DNA of 64,000 nt from Candidatus Saccharicenans sp. GTDB lineage: Bacteria > Acidobacteriota > Aminicenantia > Aminicenantales > Saccharicenantaceae. The notes below the pieces were generated by a model that was not told the origin of the DNA, did no database searches, and saw only the letters and a program-made list of their open reading frames with translations. The stretch lies in the NCBI GenBank assembly GCA_030018265.1, contig JASEFX010000005.1:44556-108555 (forward strand). Reading direction: 5' to 3'. Every line of letters starts with the position of its first letter. Within the stretch, counting starts at the first letter, position 1. A program made the translations under genes and the position numbers. Positions 31,705-41,186 of this stretch are shown one piece after another.

Positions 31705-32505
31705 TTATCTTTCGGTGGTTATTCTCCGGCTTTTTTCCATCCTGAAGGCTGGCGGACCGAAGAAATAAATCGCGGCGTTTACCAGAACTGCCAGGAAGAA
31801 TCCGGAAATGGCCGCCAGGAGAAAACCAACTGCTCCTCCCAGAAGACTGAAAACCAGACCACCTATGAGCTTTCCCTGCATTTCCTTGAGAAATGCCGGC
31901 AGATGAGCCACCAATTCCGGGAAAAACTCAGTGGCTCCCAGAATCAGTCCGGAAATTAGACCGAGAAAAATTCCGAGTCCGCCCGAAAACAGCAGAAAAC
32001 TCATCCGGTCGACGGATCGGAGATAAAAAACAGGTTTTTCCGGAGCGCTATTCTTCTCCTGCTTTTCACCGGTAGACCCCGTGTCATCTATCTTTTTTGC
32101 TTCATGTCCGATCAACAGCCCGACCCCGCAGAACGGGCAGACTTTTTCTGCCGGGTCTACCAGCTGACCACAGCTAACACAGAAAATTCTGGTGGGAGTT
32201 TTCTTAAGAAGTTCGCCGCAGGATTCGCAGTGAGAAGCTCCCGGGTCATTTTCATGACAGCAGTTGAGGCAGAGAATTCCCGGGCGACCGTCTCCCGGTG
32301 GCTCCGCCTGTATCCATCTCTGCCCGTCATAATAATACCAGCGTCGCGTCTGAACGCCGATCATCCAGCAACGCCCTTCCTCATCGACCAGACGAAGTTT
32401 TTTCAATTCCTTAACATACTCATCTCTGGAAATTTCACCACGCCTGAACTTTTTGTCAAGCTGATAGAAATTGATCTCGAGTTCCCGGAATTTTCTGTCA
32501 AGCAT
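31705..32505 (-). CDS. hypothetical zinc-ribbon membrane protein
   Basis: CLNCCHENDPGASHCESCG...CVSCGQLVDPAEKVCPFCG plus C-terminal TM segments. Confidence 0.75.
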   Translation of the reverse strand: MLDRKFRELEINFYQLDKKFRRGEISRDEYVKELKKLRLVDEEGRCWMIGVQTRRWYYYDGQRWIQAEPPGDGRPGILCLNCCHENDPGASHCESCGELLKKTPTRIFCVSCGQLVDPAEKVCPFCGVGLLIGHEAKKIDDTGSTGEKQEKNSAPEKPVFYLRSVDRMSFLLFSGGLGIFLGLISGLILGATEFFPELVAHLPAFLKEMQGKLIGGLVFSLLGGAVGFLLAAISGFFLAVLVNAAIYFFGPPAFRMEKSRRITTER

Positions 32506-32646
32506 ATTTTCCAGCTCTGAGTATTAAATTTATATTGAAGAGACAAATTTAGCAAGCTCCGGCGACCTAAATTTTAATGACCGATTTTTGTGCAATCAGT
32601 TGTATCTTTCGAAATTTCAACATATTTGAGTCTGAATCCGGCTGAT

Positions 32647-32679
32647 TTTTTCACAGGTTTTTCCACAAAAATTGTGGAT
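32647..32679. promoter_or_regulatory. DnaA-box-like cluster with short inverted repeat
   Basis: TTTTTCACA (32647-32655) and TTTTCCACA (32659-32667) match TTWTNCACA; inverted repeat TCCACAA-AAA-TTGTGGA (32662-32678). Confidence 0.3.
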
Positions 32680-32708
32680 TTCTCCGGAAATGACGGATGC
32701 TCTGGAGG

Positions 32709-33617
32709 CTAAAGCAAAAAATCAAGAAGACTGTTACCGGAAATCGGCGCCGGTATGAAAGACAGGATAAAAATCAGAGCAATAACCAGGCTGAGAACGA
32801 TTCTCCGCCTGGAAAATTTTCCGAAAGCTGGATAAACGGGAGGATGTCTTACTCCGAGCACTGAAATCAACACGGCCCAGATGAGCCAGCCGGCCCAGTA
32901 AAAAATCCCCAGAACGATAAGGATCAAAATTATACCGGGAGCGAATTTCTGTGTTTTTTCTCCAAACAGAGCGTAAACAATATGCCCGCCATCCAGCTGA
33001 CCGACCGGAAACAGGTTGAAAGAGGTCACCAGCAACCCCACCCATCCGGCCACGGCCAGCGGATGAAGAATGAGATCCTGATTGGGGGGCAGTTTTCCGA
33101 AAATCAAATTGACAAAAATCTTCAACAGCAGGGGTTCGCCGAACAATATCGAGCTTTCTCTCGGCAGCGCCGGAACCAACCGCGAAAGCTGAAGACCGAA
33201 AAATACAGCAGGAACAGAGAGGACAAAGCCGGTCAGCGGGCCATTGGCTCCGACATCGAAAAGCTCCTCTCTCCCGGTCAGCGGTGACCTTATGCGGATA
33301 AAGGCACCGAGAGTGCCGATAAGCGTCGGAGCCGGAATAAAATAAGGCAGCGTCGCCTGAACCCGGTAGCGGCGGCAGGTCAGATAATGTCCGAGTTCAT
33401 GGCCAAGAAGAATCGTCAGAAGTGACAGAGAATAAATTAGGCTCAGCCTGATCAATTCCGGCTTCTTGAAGAGGGAGAGGTTGAGAAAAGCAGAAATTTC
33501 TTCCGGGTTCCGTCCGGCATAAACATAATTTATTCCCCAGAGATAGCCAACGAAAAAAGTTGACAGGATCGTCAGGATAAAGAGGACAATATTAATCCAC
33601 CCCTTTTTGCCGGACAT
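32709..33617 (-). CDS. site-2 protease (M50 family) membrane metalloprotease
   Basis: LLGHELGHYLTCRRY (HExxH) and NLFPVGQLDGGHIVYAL. Confidence 0.92.
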   Translation of the reverse strand: MSGKKGWINIVLFILTILSTFFVGYLWGINYVYAGRNPEEISAFLNLSLFKKPELIRLSLIYSLSLLTILLGHELGHYLTCRRYRVQATLPYFIPAPTLIGTLGAFIRIRSPLTGREELFDVGANGPLTGFVLSVPAVFFGLQLSRLVPALPRESSILFGEPLLLKIFVNLIFGKLPPNQDLILHPLAVAGWVGLLVTSFNLFPVGQLDGGHIVYALFGEKTQKFAPGIILILIVLGIFYWAGWLIWAVLISVLGVRHPPVYPAFGKFSRRRIVLSLVIALIFILSFIPAPISGNSLLDFLL

Positions 33618-33636
33618 CTCAGCCCTTAAAATAAAA

Positions 33637-33660
33637 GCAGGAGTGCGGCCGCACTCCTGC
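33637..33660 (-). terminator. Rho-independent terminator of the ferredoxin gene
   Basis: Perfect 24-bp palindrome GCAGGAGTGCGGCCGCACTCCTGC followed on the minus strand by TTTTATTTT. Confidence 0.8.
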
Positions 33661-33679
33661 CTTCTAATTCAAACAGAGG

Positions 33680-33928
33680 TCAGTTTCCTTTCTGGCGGCG
33701 AGCTTTGGCTTCGAGCTCTTCCCTGGATTCTCTGTGTTCAGGATCAGGCACGCAGGCTCCGCTCGGACAGACAGCGGCGCACTGAGGTTCATCAAAAAAG
33801 CCCACGCACTCAGTGCATTTTTCAGGGTCGATTTCATACCTTTCGTCGCCCGGAGAAATAGCCTGATTCGGGCATTCGGGTTCGCAGGCGCCGCAATTAA
33901 TGCAATCCTCAGTAATCTTGTAAGCCAT
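33680..33928 (-). CDS. 2[4Fe-4S] ferredoxin (YfhL-like)
   Basis: [17 protein letters not shown]...[22 protein letters not shown]. Confidence 0.93.
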   Translation of the reverse strand: MAYKITEDCINCGACEPECPNQAISPGDERYEIDPEKCTECVGFFDEPQCAAVCPSGACVPDPEHRESREELEAKARRQKGN

Positions 33929-33990
33929 TTTCTCCTCCTTTCATTTATTGCCAGATTCTATTATATCCTTCCACCCGATTTAGACAACAT

Positions 33991-34647
33991 CTATTTGCCG
34001 GCCGCCAGTTTCATCGCTTTGAAGGTTGCCTGGTAACCATAATAAGTATTCGGATATTCCATCTGCAGCTGGCGATAGACATTCAGGGCCTGATCATTCT
34101 GCCCCATTTTCTCATAGGATTCTGCCAGTCGGAAAAGAACCACATCCAGAGGGTAACTTCCCGGTTTTTCTTTTTCTATCTGATGATAAATCTCGACCGC
34201 CCGGTTGAGTTCTCCCCGTCTGGACAGGACCTGAGCATAGAGATCAAGAATCTGGTAATGGATTAAATCCCGCCCTCGATCCTTAACACCCGCAAGAACC
34301 TTTTCTGCTTTTTCCAGGTCATTCTTTTCCACATAATAGGTGGCCAGCACCAGGCTGGCTATCCGGCCGTATCTGCCCTTTCCAGCCAGTTTTTCCAGTT
34401 GAGCCAGGTTTTCCGGCTTCTGGTCGAGTTCAGCTTTAAGGCTCAGAATCTGACTTATGTAACTGGCTTCTACACTCCTCTGATAATTCACGAACCATCT
34501 GATTCCCACCGCCACCAGCAGCAGAGTCACCAGGGCGATAGCTATAGCCATAAACTGTTTCTCATGTTTTCTGACCCAGCTCAGGAAACGGCTCAACCCG
34601 GTGGCCAGTTCATTCTCTTTAAGCTGTCTTCTTTCAGTTCTTTTCAT
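33991..34647 (-). CDS. membrane-anchored TPR protein (YfgM-like)
   Basis: Single N-terminal TM then TPR-like repeats (AEIYHQIEKEKPGSYPLDVVLFRLAESYEKMGQNDQALNVYRQL). Confidence 0.75.
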   Translation of the reverse strand: MKRTERRQLKENELATGLSRFLSWVRKHEKQFMAIAIALVTLLLVAVGIRWFVNYQRSVEASYISQILSLKAELDQKPENLAQLEKLAGKGRYGRIASLVLATYYVEKNDLEKAEKVLAGVKDRGRDLIHYQILDLYAQVLSRRGELNRAVEIYHQIEKEKPGSYPLDVVLFRLAESYEKMGQNDQALNVYRQLQMEYPNTYYGYQATFKAMKLAAGK

Positions 34648-34765
34648 TGCTTGCTCCTTAAAAAAATCTATTTAGCACATTTCGGATAAAAATCCAAGTA
34701 CGGAATCACCCGGCTCTTTTTGCTGACCGCAAAAAAGATAGATGGAGGTTAAGGTTCAGGAGTGA

Positions 34766-36073
34766 TCAATAAGTGAACTTGATGAGCCCTGATTTCTCCC
34801 TGATCTGTTTTCTGATTTCTTCCCGGCTGACCTGACCTTCCTTCTCAGCCTTTATAGCCATAAACAGGTCATAGGTGGTCAGCAGCCCGTTTCCGTCTTT
34901 TTCAGCTTCTTCTATCTGAAACTGGGAGAAAGGATTGCTTCTCAATTTAGCCTCAACCAGGTTGAAATAATTTCCAATGAGAATGGCCTTCATCCTGGTG
35001 TTGTCAAATTCCTGCATCCTCCGTCCTTTATACCTCTGAAGCAGAATGCAATCATCGTCGGTAGCCCAGTTGCGACTGCTTCTGATTACCACCAGTATCA
35101 AAAATTCCTTTCTCAGACAGGCTTCCAGCGGCAGCTCGCTGTTTTCAATCAACCACAGGTCTTCTTCCTTATCTCTGATTACGTTCCTCCAGTATTCGTC
35201 GACATCCACCACCCGGGCCCAGCCCAGATACCTTAAGGCATGAATAACAGCTTCCTTTAATTCCCGGCCTTCTGCCTTTAGCAGGCGGTTAAACATTTCC
35301 TGCTGGGTCTGACGGAGGCTTTTTATCTTTTCGTCCAGCTCCTTTATTCTTTCCTCGAATTTCCTCTTTTCTTCCTCTTTCTTCAAATACAGTTCCTTTA
35401 TATCCGGGAAAAGATATTCTTCTTTATCAATCCAGTCCACCTGCTCAGTCTCTTTGCCTTTTAACTCCATAAGCGGAAAGACATCCTTCAGAATAAAATC
35501 TACCACCTTGATGTTTTCCTGACCAAACCAGGGCAGCAGCCAGATAAACCCTTTCCCCTTGCCAATCAGCAGCGACACCGGATAGCCATCATAACTTTTG
35601 GCGATGATCTTCCAGGTTTCTCCCAGACCGGCGGGGATTTCCCAGTCATCGGCGCCGAAGGAACGCGGCAGCAATTTGTACATATGAGCCACTCTGTCAG
35701 CGAATTTATCGAAAACCAGGTTATAGGGCATTTCCGGCAGCGGCAGGATCGTCTCGCCCGGAGCCGAATCCTGAAAATGGATTTCCGGATACGGACCTAT
35801 GACGCCCGTCAGCTGATAGAGATGTCCCTTGCCGACAAAACAGACCACACGGGCACCGTCGTTCACCATCTCCTGAATCTTTTCCGCCAGACCGGAAGGC
35901 ATGGCCTCTTCCTCGACCGGCCAGCTAAGCTGATAAAAGATAGCCCGGGCTTCCGGCAGTATCGTCGGGAGATTATTGAAATCAGAAGTCCGGATGGTAA
36001 AGGCGTCTACATTTTCTTCAAGAAGATAATCTCTGTCCCTGTCCTCAAAATCCAGAAGGATGATTCTGTTCAT
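34766..36073 (-). CDS. hypothetical protein with coiled coil and restriction-endonuclease-fold-like C-terminus
   Basis: N-terminal Rossmann/GATase-like, central coiled coil, then LLKAEGRELKEAVIHALRYLGWARVVDVDEYW...EDLWLIE...LLTTYDLFMAI. Confidence 0.6.
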   Translation of the reverse strand: MNRIILLDFEDRDRDYLLEENVDAFTIRTSDFNNLPTILPEARAIFYQLSWPVEEEAMPSGLAEKIQEMVNDGARVVCFVGKGHLYQLTGVIGPYPEIHFQDSAPGETILPLPEMPYNLVFDKFADRVAHMYKLLPRSFGADDWEIPAGLGETWKIIAKSYDGYPVSLLIGKGKGFIWLLPWFGQENIKVVDFILKDVFPLMELKGKETEQVDWIDKEEYLFPDIKELYLKKEEEKRKFEERIKELDEKIKSLRQTQQEMFNRLLKAEGRELKEAVIHALRYLGWARVVDVDEYWRNVIRDKEEDLWLIENSELPLEACLRKEFLILVVIRSSRNWATDDDCILLQRYKGRRMQEFDNTRMKAILIGNYFNLVEAKLRSNPFSQFQIEEAEKDGNGLLTTYDLFMAIKAEKEGQVSREEIRKQIREKSGLIKFTY

Positions 36074-36311
36074 TCTATAATCCTTTCCATATATGATTCG
36101 CTTTTTAATTAATCGATTTCTGGCATAAATTTATCACCTTTAAGGATGAATTCCAAGATGATTTCTTCGCTTCGCCGGGTGAGGTTCCTGACTGCTGAAC
36201 TGAGGAAAACAATCCCTGGCTGTTCATCTGAATAACATTCGAGGCTTTTTCCCCCTTCCGCTTCTGAGGCATTGAGTTTCTCCCGCCTCATGATAAAAGT
36301 CTGACCGAAGG

Positions 36312-36388
36312 TGGTGCCCCTGGGGAGACTCGAACTCCCGGCACAGGGATTAGGAATCCCTTGCTCTATCCTTCTGAGCTACAGGGGC
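36312..36388 (-). tRNA. tRNA-Arg (anticodon CCU), CCA encoded
   Basis: Reverse complement GCCCCTG TA GCTC AGAAGGATA GAGC A AGGGA TTCCTAA TCCCT ... GGGAG TTCGAGT CTCCC CAGGGGC ACCA folds as a full cloverleaf. Confidence 0.95.
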
Positions 36389-36466
36389 AGCTGCCATCAG
36401 AAGCTAAATATAACCTAAGTATTCTCCTTTTTCAATCAGCCCGCACGACGTTCAATCTGCGGTAAA

Positions 36467-37294
36467 TCATTTCTGGCAGGCAGGGCAGAAATAAGAACTT
36501 CTCCCGCCGATCTTTTTTCTTTCGATCACCGATTGGCGGCAGCGCCGGCAGACTTCTCCTTCCTTGCCGTAAACCCGGTGCTCGAGCTGAAATCTACCGG
36601 TTTCTCCGGTGGCATCCACATAATCGCTTACAGAAGATCCTCTGAGCGAGATAGCTTTTTTAAGAATGAACCTCATCGAGTTCCAGAGCCGCCGGGCCTC
36701 AGTTTTATCCAGACTGCCAGCCATTCTTTCCGGCCTCAGACCGGCCCTGAAAAGAATTTCATCGGAATAAATGTTACCTATCCCGGCGATGATTTTCTGC
36801 TCCAGCAACCAGCTTTTAATCTTCTTTTTCCCGTAGACCAGCAACCTTTTCCGGAAATCTGAAAAATTCATCGCCAGCGGCTCAGGTCCGAGCGAGGAAT
36901 CCACCTTCTGACTGATATCACAGAGATTAAGGCAGGTGAGAAAACCGAATTTCCTGACATCACGAAAACGAAGTTCCTTCCTGATCCCGTAAAACGACAT
37001 CCTGGCATGGGTGTGTTTGTCGGAGGGCCGGGCAGGAGAACAGAGAATTAGCTGGCCGGTCATTTTCAGATGGACCAGAAGTCCGAGCCCACCCTCAATC
37101 TCGAATATGATCATTTTCCCCCGGCGCCGTATTTCCTCTATCTTTTTTCCCCGGTAACGATCAGGCGCTGGCGCTGAAGCCGGCTGTCTTCTCTCAAGGT
37201 GCGGAGAGAAGAAAACCATTTCTTTAATCTTTTTTCCCCGAAGCGCCGCTCTGAGATCTCTGACTACCGTTTCGACTTCAGGAAGTTCCGGCAT
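36467..37294 (-). CDS. mutM: formamidopyrimidine-DNA glycosylase
   Basis: MPELPEVETVVRDL; GIGNIYSDEILFRAGLRPER; C-terminal CRRCRQSV...SSYFCPACQK zinc finger. Confidence 0.96.
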   Translation of the reverse strand: MPELPEVETVVRDLRAALRGKKIKEMVFFSPHLERRQPASAPAPDRYRGKKIEEIRRRGKMIIFEIEGGLGLLVHLKMTGQLILCSPARPSDKHTHARMSFYGIRKELRFRDVRKFGFLTCLNLCDISQKVDSSLGPEPLAMNFSDFRKRLLVYGKKKIKSWLLEQKIIAGIGNIYSDEILFRAGLRPERMAGSLDKTEARRLWNSMRFILKKAISLRGSSVSDYVDATGETGRFQLEHRVYGKEGEVCRRCRQSVIERKKIGGRSSYFCPACQK

Positions 37295-37400
37295 GGACAA
37301 ATTTTACGCCATCCGGGGCAAACTGCCAACGGGAGAACTTTGTTTTTTAGATAAAAGAAGGCTTGATTTACCGCAGCATTTTAATTAATATTAAAACCTT

Positions 37401-37769
37401 ATGAAAGGCAAAGCAATATTCGCAGCCGCGCTCGGGTGGTTGATCCCCGGTCTCGGGCACATTTATCTCCGCAAATACTGGAGGGGACTTATTTTCCTGG
37501 CCGCCATAGGCGCGATGTCGCTGATGGGGCTGACCATGGGCGGGAAAATTTATCCGCTGCAGGCAGAAAACCCGCTAACCCTGCTGGCTTTCTTCTCTGA
37601 CCTGGGAAACGGATTGCTTTACCTGCTGTCGAGATTATTTCCGATAGGAACTGGAGAACTGGAGAGGGTTTCCTTTGAATTCGGCACGGCTTATCTGGCC
37701 GGAGCCGGACTTTTGAATTACCTGGTGGCTCTTGACGCCTGGGACATAGCCAGAGGAAAGAAAAAATGA
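37401..37769 (+). CDS. small multi-pass membrane protein (DUF6677-like)
   Basis: AALGWLIPGLGHIYLRKYWRGLIFLA. Confidence 0.7.
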   Translation: MKGKAIFAAALGWLIPGLGHIYLRKYWRGLIFLAAIGAMSLMGLTMGGKIYPLQAENPLTLLAFFSDLGNGLLYLLSRLFPIGTGELERVSFEFGTAYLAGAGLLNYLVALDAWDIARGKKK

Positions 37770-37945
37770 TTCTGGAAAGCCATCTTTTTACCATGATCCT
37801 CTATGCCTTCCTGGTTTCTCTTGTGCTGGCGCTTATCCGTCGGTCGGATATAAAAAGTCAATTTAAATACGGACTGACTCTTTTCCTCATAATGACCCTT
37901 GGAGCCCTGGCTTTCGGCTGGTTTATGTATCTTTTCGCCCGGTAA
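37766..37945 (+). CDS. 59-aa two-TM membrane protein (absent from the ORF track)
   Basis: ATGA overlap with upstream gene; MILESHLFTMILYAFLVSLVLALIRRSDIKSQFKYGLTLFLIMTLGALAFGWFMYLFAR. Confidence 0.7.
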   Translation: MILESHLFTMILYAFLVSLVLALIRRSDIKSQFKYGLTLFLIMTLGALAFGWFMYLFAR

Positions 37946-38031
37946 CAACCTCTTTCAGAAATTTTCTTCCTGCTTCCATCTTTCAGTTTTAGCGCAAGTA
38001 CGAGTTGTGTTATAATCAATTCCTCTTAGCC

Positions 38032-39540
38032 ATGAAATACGAAACGGTCATAGGCCTGGAAATTCACGCCCAGCTCTTAACGAAAACCAAGCTATTCTGT
38101 CGCTGCAGCACCGAATTCGGTCAGACTCCCAACAGCCTGACCTGTCCGGTCTGTCTGGGACTTCCGGGAAGCCTCCCGGTTATAAACCGGGAAGCCGTCC
38201 GTATGGCCATTAAACTGGCTCTGGCGCTTGAAGCCAGAATAAACCTGAAATCCATCTTCAGCCGGAAAAATTATTTTTATCCCGACCTGCCAAAAGGATA
38301 TCAGATCACTCAGTACCATCTGCCGATAGCCGAAAACGGAAGGTTGTTGATAGAAGTCAACGGAATAAAAAAAGCAGTCGGAATAGAAAGAATCAACCTG
38401 GAGGAGGATGCCGGCAAATCGCTGCATGAAGGCTTCCCGGATTCAAACGAAAAGACTTATCTGGATTTCAATCGCTGTGGCGTGCCCCTGCTGGAAATAG
38501 TAGGTCGTCCGGATCTGCGTTCGCCAGAAGAAGCTGTGGAATTCGTTCAGAACCTGAGAACCCTGCTGCAGTACCTGGAAATCTGCGACGGCAACATGGA
38601 GGAAGGAAGCCTCCGCTGCGACGCCAATCTGTCGGTGCGCCCCGCGGGCTCGACGGAATTCGGAACGAAGACTGAAATAAAAAACTTGAATTCCTTCCGT
38701 TTTCTGGCCAGAGCCCTGGAATACGAAGCCAGCCGGCAGATCGAGGCGCTGGAAAAAGGCGAAAAAATAATCCAGGAAACCCGGGGCTGGGACGCCTCCA
38801 GCGGACGCACGCTTCCGCAGCGGAGCAAGGAAGAAGCTCACGATTACCGTTATTTTCCGGAACCTGACCTTCCGCCACTCCTTATCCCGGAAAATTGGAT
38901 TAGAGAAATTGCCTCCAGCCTTCCCGAGCTTCCCGCAGCGAAAATGGAGAGGTTTATAAGAGATTATCAGCTTCCGGCCTACGACGCGAGAATTCTTACC
39001 GGCAGTCGCTGGCTGGCAGATTATTTTGAGTCGGTGGCCAGAGTTTCCGGACAGCCAAAACAGGCCAGCAACTGGATCATGCGCGAGGTTCTACAATACC
39101 TGAACGAACGCAATCTCCCGCCTGAGCGTTTTCCCCTGCCGGCGGACTCCTTAGCCGAGCTGATCAAGCTCGTGGAAAATCAGACGATAACCATCACCAT
39201 AGCCAAAGAAAAAGTTTATCCGGAAATGGTAAGAAGATGCGCGGAGGCGGGCGATCTGCCGGCGGATGAAAAAAAGAAAATATCCAGCCCGAATTTAATA
39301 ATAGAAGAACTCGGGCTGAAAAAAATCGGCGATGAACAGGAATTGCAGAAAATAATAGATGAAGTCCTCCGCAGCCATCCCGGACCGGTCCAGCAATATC
39401 TGAAAGGAAAGGTCCAGGTTATTGGTTTCCTGCTCGGACAGGTAATGAAAGCTACCCGTGGCCAGGCCGACCCGGGAAAAGCCCAGGCGCTGCTGAAGAA
39501 ATCGCTCGATAAACTATCCGGCAACGGGGGTCAGCCATAG
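38032..39540 (+). CDS. gatB: aspartyl/glutamyl-tRNA(Asn/Gln) amidotransferase subunit B
   Basis: YETVIGLEIHAQLLTKTKLFC; SRKNYFYPDLPKGYQITQY; GSLRCDANLSVRP. Confidence 0.97.
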   Translation: MKYETVIGLEIHAQLLTKTKLFCRCSTEFGQTPNSLTCPVCLGLPGSLPVINREAVRMAIKLALALEARINLKSIFSRKNYFYPDLPKGYQITQYHLPIAENGRLLIEVNGIKKAVGIERINLEEDAGKSLHEGFPDSNEKTYLDFNRCGVPLLEIVGRPDLRSPEEAVEFVQNLRTLLQYLEICDGNMEEGSLRCDANLSVRPAGSTEFGTKTEIKNLNSFRFLARALEYEASRQIEALEKGEKIIQETRGWDASSGRTLPQRSKEEAHDYRYFPEPDLPPLLIPENWIREIASSLPELPAAKMERFIRDYQLPAYDARILTGSRWLADYFESVARVSGQPKQASNWIMREVLQYLNERNLPPERFPLPADSLAELIKLVENQTITITIAKEKVYPEMVRRCAEAGDLPADEKKKISSPNLIIEELGLKKIGDEQELQKIIDEVLRSHPGPVQQYLKGKVQVIGFLLGQVMKATRGQADPGKAQALLKKSLDKLSGNGGQP

Positions 39541-39543
39541 CTG

Positions 39544-40212
39544 ATGATTGAGTTCCATCACGTCTGGAAGCAATATCAGAAGCCACACTGGGCACTTTCA
39601 GACGTTTCGCTGGAAATTCGCCGCGGCGAATTCTGCTTCATCACCGGTCCCAGCGGCTCAGGCAAAACCACGCTGCTTAAACTCATTTTCCGGGAACTCT
39701 TTCCGACAGAAGGACAGATCCTGATTGACGGGGTTAACACCCTGAAAATCCCGGAACACAGAATCTACAAACTCAGAAGGAAGATGGGTATAGTTTTTCA
39801 GGATTTCAGGCTGCTATTCCACAGAACGGTTATTGAGAATGTGGCTCTGCCGTTGCGGATACTCGGTCTGGCCGATAAAGAAATCAGGCGTCGTGTCTTC
39901 AACGCTCTTCGCCAGGTGAACCTCCATCACAAAATGTGGGATTTCCCCCAGCGGCTTTCTTACGGAGAACAGCAGAGGGTGGCTATAGCCAGAGCCATCG
40001 TGCACCAGCCGACGATCATTCTGGCTGACGAACCCACCGGCAATCTCGACCCTGAACTGGCTTTTGAGATCATGAGCATTTTCAAAGAAATCAATCAGCA
40101 GGGAGCCACGGTGGTCATAGGGAGCCATGACCGGGAACTCATCCGGCATTTCGGGGATAAAATATATTTTCTTCAGAAAGGCAAGCTCATCGGCAAGGAA
40201 GAAAGAAGGTGA
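39544..40212 (+). CDS. ftsE: cell division ATP-binding protein FtsE
   Basis: GPSGSGKTTLLKLI; GIVFQDFRLL; LSYGEQQRVAIARAI; LADEPTGNLD; followed by ftsX. Confidence 0.93.
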   Translation: MIEFHHVWKQYQKPHWALSDVSLEIRRGEFCFITGPSGSGKTTLLKLIFRELFPTEGQILIDGVNTLKIPEHRIYKLRRKMGIVFQDFRLLFHRTVIENVALPLRILGLADKEIRRRVFNALRQVNLHHKMWDFPQRLSYGEQQRVAIARAIVHQPTIILADEPTGNLDPELAFEIMSIFKEINQQGATVVIGSHDRELIRHFGDKIYFLQKGKLIGKEERR

Positions 40213-41108
40213 TATTCAGACAGATCTGGTTTCTTCTAAAGACAGCCGTCGACAATCTATGGAGTTTTCGCAGCCGGAATTTTATCTCGGTGCTGATCAT
40301 CAGCTTCTCCTTCCTGGTTATAGGCATCTTTCTTTCGCTCTCGAACAACCTCCTTTACATGGGGCAACAACTTTCCAACAACCTGGCCATTTCATTCTTT
40401 CTCGAGCCCGGTATCAAGACCGCTGACCTCGAAAACATAAAATCAGAGATTTTAGCTTCGGGGCTGGTGGAGCAGATTACTTTTGTCTCATCCGAAGACG
40501 CCCTCTCCCGTTTCAGGTCAAATTTCCCGGAGCTCAAAGAAATCCTGGATAATCTTCAATCAAACCCATTCCCTCCCTCGTTTGAAGTCCGGCTGAAGAA
40601 CAATCTTCAAAATCTTCCGGCCACCCTGTATTTTATGGAAAGGATCAGAAGGCTCAAAGGAGTGATCGACGTGCAGTTCAACCAGGAATGGGTGGAAAAG
40701 ATGGAGTCACTAAGCCGGATCGTCCGGGCGGTTGGATTTTTCCTTGGCAGCATCCTGATTTTAGCCTCCTTCTTCATCATTTCCAATGTGGTCAGACTGA
40801 ATGTTTTTGCCCGTAAAAATGAAATAGAGATCCTGCGGCTGGTCGGCGCCACCAACACTTTCATAAGAATACCGTTTCTGGTGGAGGGCTTTGTGCTCGG
40901 GTTACTGGGCAGCCTGGTCTCACTGTTAATACTGGCATTGCTGATAAAAATTTTCCCGATATACATAGGCAGCACCCTGGGAGCCGCCCGGGAGCTGTTC
41001 ACTCTGAAACCTCTGACCATGAAACAATCGCTCTGGCTGGTGGTCGGAGGGATCTTCACCGGAATCCTCGGCAGCGGCAGCTCGGTCTCAAGATTCCTGA
41101 GGATATGA
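40209..41108 (+). CDS. ftsX: cell division protein FtsX (GTG start)
   Basis: 4 TM topology, EIEILRLVGATNTFIRIPFLVEG; overlaps ftsE by 4 bp. Confidence 0.92.
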   Translation: MIFRQIWFLLKTAVDNLWSFRSRNFISVLIISFSFLVIGIFLSLSNNLLYMGQQLSNNLAISFFLEPGIKTADLENIKSEILASGLVEQITFVSSEDALSRFRSNFPELKEILDNLQSNPFPPSFEVRLKNNLQNLPATLYFMERIRRLKGVIDVQFNQEWVEKMESLSRIVRAVGFFLGSILILASFFIISNVVRLNVFARKNEIEILRLVGATNTFIRIPFLVEGFVLGLLGSLVSLLILALLIKIFPIYIGSTLGAARELFTLKPLTMKQSLWLVVGGIFTGILGSGSSVSRFLRI

Positions 41109-41186
41109 GCCTGCCGGCATTTCTTAATCAGATTGAAGAAATTGTTTGACCGGGATTTCCAGTTTAATTAAAATCAAAACAGAAAG

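Noticed and set aside
33637-33660. Perfect GC-rich palindrome containing a NotI site as a special regulatory site
   Set aside because: Better explained as the intrinsic terminator of the minus-strand ferredoxin gene (followed by TTTTATTTT on that strand)
36109-36291. 60-aa minus-strand ORF between the REase-like gene and tRNA-Arg
   Set aside because: No domain, no conserved look; no integrase fragment or att-like duplication seen, so no support for a mobile element
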